A DNA stretch of 64,000 bases from Deroplatys truncata (Eukaryota > Arthropoda > Insecta > Mantodea > Mantidae). A program made the translations under genes and the position numbers. This document shows positions 37,537 to 48,005 of this stretch, piece after piece. The DNA lies in the NCBI GenBank assembly GCA_030765065.1, contig CM060978.1:218011498-218075497 (forward strand). The letters are read 5' to 3'. How positions within the stretch are numbered: the first letter of the stretch is position 1; every line of letters starts with the position of its first letter. The notes below the pieces were generated by a model. The model was not told the origin of the DNA. It worked only from the letters and a program-made list of their open reading frames with translations, and did no database searches.

Positions 37537-37679
37537 ATACACTGTTATCAGCAACAAAAAAGTTTTCTTGAAATGTCCGCATCCTGTACAGTACCACACA
37601 ACAATACAAGCAGCAGCTACCTGATGTGTCTCTCCCTCCGGAGCCTGTGACCACAAGATAAGCACCTTGGACTGTAGCT

Positions 37680-37913
37680 GTGATTCTCTACAGTAAGCAC
37701 TTTGAATCAGTGATGGAGATCTTTTCTTCTGATGCTGCAGTGTCTGTGGGTGAATATTTGTCAGCGTTCAACACTTCTAAAGTGCTCTGTTCAGTTTTAT
37801 ACATCGCAAGTCACTTCAGTAAGCTTCCCGACAGTATCAAGAAACTGGAGACTTCAAGTATGCCTCTCCAAGAAGCTGTGAAAATAAATGTAGGATGCAG
37901 TTCAGAAGGTTAG
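37680..37913 (+). pseudogene. hAT-derived CGGBP1-like protein fragment
   Basis: The frame reads FESVMEIFSSDAAVSVGEYL then LCSVLYIASHFSKLPDSIKK and LETSSMPLQEAVKI. This is the helical C-terminal segment of CGGBP1-like proteins, domesticated or mobile relatives of hAT transposases with the recurring pattern IxxLExxGxPLxEAxxI. The BED zinc finger expected at the N terminus is absent. The fragment starts shortly after the right flank of B4. Confidence 0.5.
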
Positions 37914-38129
37914 TGTTGTACCAGATTAAGTGGGTGGATTGTTATCATGTTTCCACTAAACTTTAATCAGTGCTGGAAAAGAATCCTGATACTGAACTAT
38001 TCCTACTTTGTCTAGTTTATTTAATGGTGAAATTTTAGAATCCCCTGAGAGTGCAATTCCTCTAAATAAGCACTGTTGACTTCTTGCGAAGTTGAGTAAT
38101 CTTTTTGTCTATATAAAAGCATTTCAGCA

Positions 38130-38481
38130 TATAATGACATTTAGAAAATCATAATATTCGAAAAACTTCTATGTAAAAGGTAGTTTGTGATGTGCGGATC
38201 TGTTTTGAAAATCTTCGTGCCACATTTTTGGAAGATACTGGACTTAAATACAAGTTTGGGTGTTATCCGGTGTTTCGTTTTTGAGTTACGTTGTTCATAG
38301 ATACACAGACACGCAAACACATGAATATTTTTCTACTTGAATACTTTTCTACATGTATACCTTTAAGGATTCAGGGGACGTCAAAATATGTATTTAAGGT
38401 GAAATCTCGGTATTCTATTTTTTGGCTGGAATACAATACTTCCTCTACTTAGTGTTAAGTGCGTAGCAGAGAAAGTAAAAA
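38130..38481 (+). mobile_element. Family A 3' half (copy h)
   Basis: A diverged 3' half ends with the stem-loop relic and GAGAAAGTAAAA at 38480, directly next to the 5' end of copy i. Confidence 0.85.
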
Positions 38482-39307
38482 TTTGATGTGTTACACTCAC
38501 ATGACTTTCTCTACTCTTGTATAAACTATTTTTCCAAACGCTTATTTCCATATGCTTCATGTTAATCGAGATGTTAATCTTATTGGTAATTTTCTTGTAG
38601 ATGCAAGGGGAATTGGTAGGCTTTAAGCGATAGTCAAATATTTTATTTATGTGGAGTATTCCATTCTCTTTGCATTACCAGGACAAAAACAAGAATAACG
38701 AATTCCCATTTGAGAACAAGCATAAGTATTGGAAAATTAGAGAGAATAACAAGCAATATCTAGAAAATGGTGCACTCAACAAAAAAATATATATAACATA
38801 AATTGTGTATTTTAACGCGATCTACATTTTTTGTGTAGTAAAATTTTGTGTATCGCTTATGGTTTACCAGTTATGCAAAAGTCGTTCACAATGAAGAATA
38901 CTTTTGGAGACATTCCCAGAAAATTCGAGATATACAATTCATTTGCCATAGAAATGTCTTAAACTTATGGTGTTTTATTCAAAATCGTTGGAAGCATTTT
39001 TGAAAAAATTAAAATTTTCGAAAAATGTTCCATGTAAAGGGTAGTCTGGGATGGGGGTATTTTCTTGAAAACCTTCGTGTCGCATCTCTGGAAGTTACTG
39101 AACCTAGATACCAAGTTTGGTGTTTATCCGACTGTTCGTTTCTGAGTTATGCTGATCACAGACACACACACGGACATGTTTTCAAAAATACTTTATTTGT
39201 ATTCAGGAGGCCTCAAAACATGTATTGCCGGTGAAATCTGGGTTTCGAATTTTTGAGTGCAATACAACACTTCCCCTACTTACTATACGTAGTAGAGAAA
39301 GTAAAAA
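38482..39307 (+). mobile_element. Near-full-length family A repeat (copy i)
   Basis: Complete copy of 826 bp from TTTGATGTGTTACACTCACA to ACGTAGTAGAGAAAGTAAAA. It shows every family feature: inverted ACTTTCTCTACT (38503) and AGTAGAGAAAGT (39291), a short CA tract (39160-39172) and the terminal stem-loop. It abuts copy h with only the A-run between. ORF 39025-39234 is the repeat-encoded frame. Confidence 0.93.
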
Positions 39308-39795
39308 TGGCTAAAAGCAACAGTGCCTACTTTAATTTACAGTGACGTACATGCTACCGTATCCCGTTCTATTCGGCGTGGTGGTAAGAAGATTTAATGC
39401 AGTTTTGTGTATGTGTGCGTGCCTCAGAGGAAGTGAGACGTTGTGGAACAAGAAATGGAGGAAGGCGTCGCGATGGAGCACTCTGTCAACACGCGCTCCT
39501 GATAGTTTCAAAATTAAATTACCTCACCAGCGCTAACACCACCGCAAAGTACTGGTTCAGCTTCTCGAGCATACCGAGAGAACGGAAATTGTACTGAACG
39601 CTCATCGCTGCAGTCTCACGATTGACAGGTAAAGCTTATAGCGAGAGTAAACAACTTTAATGTTGCAATGTGCCTCCTGTAATTTTTCGAACCTCCTTCG
39701 ATATTTGTAAATAGTCTCCTATAAAGGAAGATATACTTTTTATTATAAAATATAAATCCCGGTCGTTCCATTTCAGATTATCTAAATGTTAATGT
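39308..39795. other. GC-richer island, possible exon
   Basis: Between two mobile elements lies a stretch (about 39350-39640) that is clearly GC-richer than its surroundings. It contains two overlapping plus-strand frames (39342-39536 and 39397-39597) and a good donor GACAG|GTAAAG near 39630. No domain is recognisable, so a 5' UTR exon or an unknown element is possible. Confidence 0.25.
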
Positions 39796-41492
39796 TGAGG
39801 CAGTATTTTTAACACGGTAGTATTTTTAACACCTAAATGATTTCAGTCTAATTATATAATATAAAGTATAATAACAGACCGCCTTAAAGCAATATGTGTA
39901 TGTAACAATATATAAATAGTGTATATTACAGTCATTGCATCTGTTTATATTATTGTGTACATGTATAATAATATTATGTGAATGTATTACGTAATTTTAT
40001 AATGTAGGAGGTGTGAGAATAGAGGCTGAAAGTTGCTAACAATGCGGTAACAATGAGATAACCTTGAGGCAATAATGAATTAGATAGTTTAATAATGCTA
40101 CTAGTTATTCTTGGAACAATAATGTAATGTTTAAAACAGTTTATAAATAGCCAATCAATAACCAGAAAATATGAAAGTTAAATAAAAGTATTCTATTGGA
40201 GTAGTATCAGCCAATCAGAGACTTGAAATAGATGAAATTTGCAAATTTAAACGGTGAACGTCAGTCGCTAGAAGGCAACGTTGTGGCAGTAATTTGTATC
40301 ACAATAATGTAAATGCCAGAGTGATTGTAGTGTAAATAAGCATTATTGTATGACATTGATTTGAGATGTTTGTTAATTATATGCATTGTTAGGAAATAAG
40401 TTTACACGGCCTCACTGAAACTGACAATAATAGCGGGCAACAATGTAGCGAGGGGGTGAGTTGTTTATCAATTATTAGCGACAAGCAAATGACGTCAGAT
40501 TGGCGCGTTTTTCTTAGAAATGGCGGGAATTTCTTCCCTAGAGCATATGTTTTCGTAATTTTTGATTGGGTATAAAAATAGACGCTAATGTTGGCGCGTT
40601 TTATTAATCAATAGCAGCTCGGTTATAATCTTTAGGCATATTAGGGTGTGGGAGTATAAAAAGCTAAAGCCAGAGGCAAGTATCGCCCAGTTCAACAAAA
40701 TCATCCACGCGTTACACGTCGCTGAGTCCAACAGAATCATTCAGAAGTTAAAGGTCGCTTAGTTCATCAGAATCGTTCGCGAGTTACACGTCGCAATTCT
40801 ACAGAATCTCTCGCGTCTTAAAGTTTGTTATAAATGTGAAACACGCGAATTAATAATGTGCAGTAAATAAGTGATTATAGTGATATTAGAAAATATAACA
40901 GTTTCAGTCTGGCGGGTATCAAGAGTCAATATGTGAACTTAATTAATTGTGACGGTAATAAAAGTGTAAAAACAAATTCTTTTATCAATGTTATCTTTGA
41001 GTAACAAATCCTTTCCGTTTACACACCCTGTTCAAGAGATGTGCTTGAGCGAGAAACAATAGCTAGCAGGAGGACAATGAACCCAACATTCAAAGTAGTA
41101 AAACAATAACAGGCGCTCAGAAATAAGATAACACGAAGTGACCGCGATAAATTGGCTTACATACGTGGTGCAGATAAACATGAAGCATCTTCCAACTACA
41201 AAAAAATATACCACTTCAACGTACCTGAGCAGTTCGTTCTCTCGGTACGTATTCAGTGTGAGATATAAAATTCATTACTGCGAGAATATTATAAAGTTGA
41301 CGTGTTTAAAAGTGCAATTAATGAATAATCTCACAGCTCTCTATATCAGTGAAGTCCTATTTAATTGTGTGAAGGGTTAATAAAAGGAGTGAAGTAAAAA
41401 TTATAGTTTGTATAAGCCTACATTCCTTAGGCGCATCACCCCCTGTTAAAGATACATGTTTCTACAAATTAATACTGACGCAGCCGAGGCAA

Positions 41493-41530
<38 letters not shown>

Positions 41531-41751
41531 TATTTAAAGAAAAATTAAAATACAAAGCTATTCCTAAACGTTGGGGCGAAGGCAATCAGAAAGTGAACGT
41601 TGGGGCGAAGGCCACCGGAAACTTTGTTCCTAAACGTGGGGCAGTTACTTCATCAAGTTTGAATCCCCAACAGTGGAACTATAATACAATACAACCTTCA
41701 AATTGGCACTTAAAAGTGGTGCTAAAAATAACGTAAATACATTCTATCTCA
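39796..41751 (+). mobile_element. Family B LTR-like unit (B3), split by a family C insertion
   Basis: It begins TGAGGCAGTATTTTTAACAC and ends CATTCTATCTCA, flanked by perfect ATGT duplications (39792-39795, 41752-41755). Removing the nested C3 and one copy of its duplication leaves about 1015 bp, the usual family length. The right part has TTAATAAAAGGAGTG, an (AT)n tract (41503-41526), two 28-bp-type repeats and two primer-binding-site-like modules (41630-41740). Confidence 0.93.
40282..41218 (+). mobile_element. Family C LTR-like unit (C3), nested in B3
   Basis: This 937-bp unit begins TGTGGCAGTAATTTG and ends ACCACTTCA, flanked by perfect ACGT duplications (40278-40281, 41219-41222). It contains TGACGTCA (40490-40497), GGCGCGTTTT twice, TATAAAAAG near 40653, AATAAAAG at 40957-40964, and a primer-binding-site-like module reading AATTGGCTTACATACGTGGT near 41150. 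Confidence 0.95.
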
Positions 41752-41755
41752 ATGT

Positions 41756-42249
41756 TAACATTTGAATCTCAAGTGAAATTTTCTCCTAAAATTACCGAGT
41801 ATTAAAATATTTGTCTACAAGAGTAATTAATGAAATAATTAAAACATTTAACTCGCTAGATACATAAGGAATGTATAACTGCTTCTGGTACTCTTTCTTT
41901 ATTTGACTCTTGATCATCAAAATCTATCATCCCATTTTACATAAAGCCTGCCCTGTGCATATCCATTATTTTATTTCATTTTTTTAAAATTAAGCCTAAA
42001 GCCTAATTTATACTTAATCTATTATACTTAATATATTAAATATACTTAATACTATTATAATTAATGCTTCTTATCCTTCCACAGATTACCCTCGTCGTTG
42101 TAGGAATTACACCCCCAAGGACTTACAAGCCAGTGGCTTGGGTCAGTAGCACGAGGAGCATGCAAACTCTAGATCATAGCAAATCCAGGATGTGTGTAGA
42201 ACCCAGTGCCTGGTATGGTGATGAAGAAGAAGGAAATGCAATGTAGTGG
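41756..42249. other. No recognised gene
   Basis: AT-rich to about 42060. The short plus-strand frame 42064-42246 lies next to a SINE and is probably part of it. Confidence 0.35.
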
Positions 42250-42420
42250 TGAAAGTAATGATAGGAAAATTCCAGATAAAATTATCCAACCCAGCATTCG
42301 CCTCGCGACGAGGAAAACCGCGAAAAAGATCTTCGGTTAGGTTTTACCGCGGAGGCTTGAACCCGGGACTTCCCGAATGCGAGGCGCATGCGTTACCGCG
42401 GTGCCACCTCGCTCCCTTAA
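42250..42420 (-). mobile_element. tRNA-derived SINE
   Basis: The minus-strand head has box A (TGGCACCGCGG) and box B (GGGTTCAAGCC) with GCGCCTCGCATTCGGGAAG between. The body shares the core AGGCGAATGCTGGG with the SINE near 47885 and, less exactly, with the one near 28810. Confidence 0.75.
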
Positions 42421-42474
42421 AGTTGCATGAAATAATAAATTAAGAATACTGTAAACATACCAAAGAATGAAAAG

Positions 42475-42690
42475 CCTCTTTAAAAAAAAAATCCTTAGCA
42501 TGGCTTCCTTCGGAAGGGAAGTAAAGTCGGTGGTCCCATGATTTACGGCACGTAAAAGAACCTCAAGCCTCATGAAGAGGCCTCTGAGCAAAATTACGGA
42601 CTTTCACGCCCAATATATGTAGAATGGGTCGTTAAGGACCACAGCAGCTAAAGAGCGACCATAAATAAAACTCAATTTCAATTTACTGGC
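42475..42690 (+). mobile_element. Headless copy of the 8205-8488 SINE
   Basis: It matches the body of the SINE at 8205-8488 from AAAAATCCTTAGCATGG through CTTCGGAAGGGAAG and GGCCTCTGAG to the CAT-AAATAAAACTCAA tail. The tRNA head is missing, as expected from 5' truncation during target-primed reverse transcription. Confidence 0.85.
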
Positions 42691-44169
42691 TTAAAATGTC
42701 CACATTCTGGATTTTGTACGATGTCATTAAGTTATGACTGTTAAACCAAGCACAGTTATCTGTCGACATAAACTAATTTACGATTGCAAATTCTTGTTCA
42801 ATCAAAACGGTCAACAAAATTCAGCAAGCAGTCTCTTCTATACGAAAGATTCGTTATGATCAGAGATTCGGTTTGAACTACCGCAAAACAAATAAAATTA
42901 AGCCCAGGATGGATTAAATGGAACGGAAAATATTATGTTGGAATGATTAACATAGAATCAAAATGTCATTGAAAAATAATCCACATGTACTCTAGAATGA
43001 CCAACATATACCTAATCTGCTATCTAAAAAAGGGAACCCTTTTAACACAATTGAGGGAGGGGTCAGGGAGGGAGGGGGCAGGGAGGGAGGGAAGCTAACC
43101 GAAAGTAAAAGGTAAACTAAAACGTATAGGTTTCCTATTATCTGTCTACGCCCTGCCGCAAATCAGGTTTTTAAGTGCAGGAACGTCACTGATAACAAAT
43201 TAGAGGTATTCGCAACGTTACTTAATTTGACAGTGTCAATAATTGGAATTTATTACACAATTTAGTAACAGGAGAATGCTCGCTCATGCAAACGCTATGT
43301 TTAATGAAGGTTTTACAGAAATTATATAACTCTATAACAAATTTTATGACATTTCTTCGCCAGTGTGCTATGGTTGTTTCAGCTAAAAGCACTGAAATGC
43401 GGAAGTGCGACGTGAGTGTAAAGAGTTATATGATGGATCAGTCCTTTGACTGGAGCCTTCAGGAACCAGACGGAAAAGCTTTTTGTGAATGAGAACTTGA
43501 ATGAAATTGCTTTACAACTCGGTCTTGTTCTTATTCATGGGTATCACTGTTATCCAGGCACTTATACGTAACCGTTGACACAGTTATTTTTATCGAACAA
43601 AGTACATTTAGACTGTAATACGCCGTTGCTTGATACATGTATAATGAAATGAATAATGGAGAGGGAGAGATAGACGAGATGGGAGTGAGAGAGAGAGAAA
43701 AAATGACAGAAGGAGAGGGAGAGAGAGTTAGTAGAAACGTGCACAATTTTACAGATGTAGGTCAACGTTTGGTGAAAGAAATCAAATCTCAGATGTTTGT
43801 TTTAAAGAAGGATAAGGGATTTTTATTGCCACTTACGGCTATGGAACTTTCCAAAAGTAAAAAGAAAATTTTATACAAATATTATGTAAAGATTTAATGA
43901 GAGACATGCAAATGAAAAAGCAAAATCAGAAACAGACTCATCTTGCTGCCTTGCAGCACTTGAGTAGTATGTAAATAGTTGGAACACTGACAGAAAACTT
44001 TCAAACTAACACCTATTAAAACAAGAACTTAAAGAGCTTAAGCTGGAAGACCTTAGAACCCCCTCCAAGATAGCAGAATTTCGAGCAATCATTAAGTGTG
44101 CAGCATTTCCCTACTGTTCATTAATTTATAACATACAAATTCTTCTTCTTCAAGGGTACTAGGTACTAA
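42691..44169. other. No recognised gene; two purine-rich tracts
   Basis: A G-rich tract with GGGAGGGAGG repeats lies at about 43052-43095. A GA-rich tract (GAGAGAGAGAG and variants) lies at 43655-43735. The 86-codon frame 43637-43897 runs through the second tract and is not supported as a gene. Confidence 0.45.
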
Positions 44170-44173
44170 CATT

Positions 44174-45195
44174 TGAGGCAGTATTTTTAACGCTTAAATG
44201 ATTTCAGTCAAATTATATAATATGTAAATTCAATAACAGCCCGCCTTGAAGCAATATGTGTATGTAATAATTTGTAAAATGTATGTAACAGTCATTGCAT
44301 ATGCTTATACTATTGTATACATGTTCAATAATGTTATATGTATGTATTACGTAATTTAATAATGTAGGAGCTGTGAGAAATAGTCAAAAGTTGCTAACAA
44401 ATAGCTAACAATGAGGTAACATTGAGTCAATAATGAGTAAGAAAGTTTAGCAGTACTACTTGTGATTCTTGGAGTAACAATAATGTAATTTTAGTGACAG
44501 TTTATAAAAATAGCCAATCAACAACCAGAAGAAGCTTTAGTTAAATACATGTATTCTATTGGAGTAGGATTAGCCAATCAGAGACTTGAAATAACGGTTG
44601 AAATCTATTCAGTTGCCTGCAGACAGAGTTACTAACCAGACTCGAGATGTGTCCTCGAGAAATTAATTACGTATTCGTGTGAGACGAAAATAGTATAAGT
44701 GTTAAAAAGTGCAAGTATTAAATAAAAGAATCTCACAGCTCTCTATATCAGTAAAGTACTATTTAATTTGTGTCAAGGATTAATAAAAAGGAGTGAATTA
44801 AAACTTAAAATCTGTGTAAGCCTACATTCTTGTCGCATCACACCCTGCCAAGACTTTCATGTCTCTAACAATAATACTGATGCAGCCGAGGCAAACATAA
44901 ATATATAATATCTAAAGAAACAGTTAAATTACAAAGCTATTATTTTTAAACTTGGGGCAAAGGCCATCTGAAAATACATTTGGGGCGAAGGTTACTATAC
45001 GTGTGGTTGCAACTACTTCAAGTGTTCGGCTCCTCAACAGATGAAATATATTACAGCATCTACAAACTGACTTTCATACGTAGCACCAACTAACTACTTT
45101 AAATTGAACGCCCAAAGCGTGGTGCAAACTCCTACAACAAAATAACTACTTCAAATTGGCGTCCATATGTGGAGCTAAATAAATAAACAACTCCA
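44174..45195 (+). mobile_element. Family B LTR-like unit (B5)
   Basis: This 1022-bp unit begins TGAGGCAGTATTTTTAACGC and ends AACAACTCCA, flanked by perfect CATT duplications (44170-44173, 45196-45199). It shows AGCCAATCA twice, AATAAAAG, two 28-bp-type repeats (GGGGCAAAGG, GGGGCGAAGG), and four primer-binding-site-like modules at about 45012, 45058, 45106 and 45148. The last reads ACTTCAAATTGGCGTCCATA. Confidence 0.93.
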
Positions 45196-45380
45196 CATTT
45201 CTAATTTTACACATTTCAATTAATTTATCTCAAATTTCCAACACGATTTTTTAAAAATAAAATTACAATAAGTTGGCAGCTTTTGAGTCCTATGTACCTC
45301 ATATTACAAGAAAATAATTAAAAAATGAAACTAGAGTTTAGTGAATTGCTCTCCATTATGAAAATATTAATTTAAACTGG

Positions 45381-45712
45381 GGGCCAGGGTAGCGCAGTGG
45401 TTTCTTTTCTGGCTCTCGTACTGAGGGTCCTGGGCTCGATTCCCAGTTCTGGGGTGGTGATTTTAAGTCGGCCCTATCCGCGGTTTTACCTCTTCACTTG
45501 CTCATGTGAGGTATCGCCCCAATGTAGATCGAAGTCCTCGGTAAAAGCTGTAGGTCCTCTCATCCAAACGCCATCTTCATCACCCTACCTTCGGAGGCAA
45601 CGGATTCCACCCGCTGGGTGCCTCCACCTCAGAAATGGGTCCAGTTATCGCCCCGCGGAATGAGGTAAGCCCCGAAACTCATAGGCCGCGTGGGGAGCGT
45701 TAGAAACCACGA
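45381..45712 (+). mobile_element. tRNA-derived SINE
   Basis: The head has GGTAGCGCAGTGG (box A) and GGGCTCGATTCCCAG (box B) in tRNA-like spacing. A GC-rich body with the CGGTTTTACC and GAGGTATCGCCCC segments runs to about 45712. No acceptor-stem pairing is evident. The overlapping 88-codon frame is not a gene. Confidence 0.75.
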
Positions 45713-46690
45713 CATTTTAAACCTTTACATTCTGTATATAACTCCATAAATATGTTCTTTACAATAAAAAAATCAAATTTCGCGTAACATCAGGACTTCT
45801 GCTGGAAAAAATTAAGTAGACAATATCTTAAGTGTTTTAAAATCAATCGTATCTATATCAAATTGTTAAAACCCGAAATAAAAAAAAATATGCTTGATAT
45901 TAAACCTTCAGCGAAAATTTGAACTAAAGTGACCAGAAATTACGTCACGAGGAACATTTTAAAATGGCAAAAAAATTAAAGAAACGTCACTATTTGGGCT
46001 TTAACTAGCCAAAGGGATAAAACTGTAATCGAAATCCTAATTCTACAATTTGTGGCCAGTTTTTATATGAAACAAATGTAAAAAGATATTTTTTTCGGGG
46101 TTTTGTGAACATCTAGTATTAAGTACACTTAAAAATACGTTTTCATTAATGTATTCCTGTCTTTTACACTTGATATTCACATATTAAAATGTATGTAATA
46201 GTATTAAACCCGCAATCTCCGGATTGAAAGAACGAGAATTATGAATCGGGGCAGTTTAATTTGGGATGGGAACACACTGTAATGTGCACTTTGTGTGGTT
46301 TACCTACATGATCCCTGCTAAGTGGCCTGCTGAGGTAAAACAAACACAATTTTGTTCCCTTCATAACCAGGACATATGTAACGCCATCATAGCTTGTTGT
46401 GAGGGTTGTGTGGTGGCGTTTGTTGTTTAAAGTGAAGAGCGCGGGATGTGAAATTACATTTTATAATTGGTTGTAGCTTTTTCACCTATTCAAACGAATC
46501 AGGCTACCTGAATTTTTAGTATTAAAAAAACCGCCGTTTTACAAACTATGAATTGTTTAAGCTCAAAGGCATGCAGAGAGTTTTATGTCCATGAACAAAC
46601 GCAATCACTTTAGTGTAGGGTCAAGCACTTCTGTGCCTCAACAGCTTTTTGTCTGAACAAGGACAACGATTGGATAATTACATTACCTTT
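45713..46690. other. No recognised exon
   Basis: AT-rich. If the heat-shock-type leader on the minus strand is real, this would be the start of its first intron. I looked for a chaperone-like coding start here on the minus strand and saw none. Confidence 0.35.
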
Positions 46691-46692
46691 AC

Positions 46693-47029
46693 CTGTTGGA
46701 CGGCATGCATTGCGAGATAAATACTCTGACTTTCCAGTTTTTCAACTGTCACTTTCCTCAGTTCTCGCTGTCACTGTTTCGTTTTTATGTAGTTCATCTT
46801 CAATGGGAGTTCACTTCACTAATGCCACTTTCCTAAAGTGAACTCGTTCAATTCTCTGTAACTACACTTCCTTTGTGACATAGCCTTTTCACGCCGGACC
46901 GTTCACTTCACTCGGGAGTCGAATACAAGACCTCCCAACCCGTCGCTGCACGTCACAAGAGTCGTCACCAATCGCTCTTAATGTCGCACTAGAGACACAC
47001 TCACTAACTCGCTCGCAACTAACAACTCT
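46693..47029 (-). other. Predicted 5' leader exon of a heat-shock-type gene
   Basis: The minus-strand stretch from the predicted start (47029) to a canonical splice donor CAG|GTAAAG (46693/46692) is about 337 nt. The 12-bp sequence AGTGAAGTGAAC occurs twice (46820-46809 and 46913-46902), with a related AACGAGTTCACTTTAGG between. Two ATGs close to the donor (46710 and 46706) give frames of only a few codons before it, so it is either a non-coding leader or the very N terminus. No downstream exon is visible, so the gene cannot be named. Confidence 0.4.
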
Positions 47030-47123
47030 GACTGTTCTCGCGAGAACTTCGCTTATATAATCAGTGGAATCTTTCTACAAAGTTTTCGAACTTCTAGAAC
47101 GATTTCGACACACTTTCTGGAAG
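47029..47123 (-). promoter_or_regulatory. Heat-shock-type core promoter
   Basis: On the minus strand, in order: TTCCAGAAAG (47122-47113), TTCTAGAAGTTCGAA (47099-47085; TTCnnGAA arrays are heat-shock factor binding units), GTAGAAAGATTCC, then TATATAAG (47059-47052) and an initiator-like GTCAGAG with its A at 47029, 30 bp after the TATA start. The spacing of HSE, TATA and initiator fits an arthropod heat-shock gene. Function is inferred. Confidence 0.5.
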
Positions 47124-47439
47124 AGGGGGTGGGAAGCTATAGTTGTTTACTTCGACCGCCCGGCGCCTACCTCCCCATAACCTTGGACCATAACCGCTGC
47201 GTCACAATACTTATAAGATGAACAATAAATGCCACTTGGGAAGACTAGAATGTGACAGAGGATACCACAGCGGTGTGACTCAATATAGAAATTGTCATTA
47301 ATTAGTTTGGAGATGGATTGCCTAGAAGTCATACGAACGCACTGTATTTCAAAACGGATAGTAATTAGAGTTAAATGTCAAGAAAACTTCAGATTCTGAT
47401 ATATGCATGCGATCTGTGCTGGTCCCTAAAAATGTTAGG
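47124..47439. other. No recognised gene
   Basis: This interval lies upstream of the putative heat-shock promoter. It contains a G-rich run and a GC-rich patch (47150-47210) without a motif I can name. Confidence 0.35.
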
Positions 47440-48005
47440 GTTCATAGGCGCCTCCAGTAATTGGAACACAGCGCCGACCTAGGCCATAATGGGCTCTTTG
47501 TGCTTCCAACGTGACCCCTAGGAGGAAGGGATGAAAGGGATACCCGAAGGGCGAACTAGTTCTGACGACGATGTGCGCCGGCAAGGACAGAGTCGCTAAT
47601 GATTCCAACATGATACTAATCCTGATACCGACTAGCCCTGCCTTAGTCACCCGAAAACTGGGGGTCCCAGGAATAAATGAGACGTTTCCAGGAAGAAAGG
47701 GGCCCTAGCTGTCTCGCTGAGCGCCAGCTAGAAATTTTTTCATGGCGCAAAGTCCACCGCCCTGTCGCAACACACAAACTACCTGGTCCTACAACCATGA
47801 AACAGGTGAGGTGAAATAGATAAAGCAAATGATGGGGACACTAAAATATGATGGACACGAAATTCGTGGTAGAAGGGGAACCAGCCCAGCATTCGCTTAC
47901 CGACCCACAGAAACCCATGATCAGAATGGCCGGCCCGACGTGAATCGAACCTGGGACACAACGAATGGGAACCTCACGTGTTACCGCGTAGCCATCTCGC
48001 TCAGT
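47440..48005 (-). mobile_element. tRNA-derived SINE
   Basis: The minus-strand head has TGGCTACGCGGTAA (box A) and CAGGTTCGATTCACG (box B). The body has the shared core AAGCGAATGCTGGG near 47890. A long GC-rich tail region reaches about 47440 and carries several overlapping ORFs that I do not accept as genes. Tail membership is less sure than the head. Confidence 0.65.

Noticed and set aside
43637-43897. 86-codon ORF
   Set aside because: Its first half is Glu/Arg/Gly from a GA-rich tract; no domain follows.
45713-46690. Hsp70/Hsp90 coding sequence downstream of the heat-shock-type leader
   Set aside because: I saw no frame resembling a chaperone N terminus on the minus strand, so no gene symbol was assigned.
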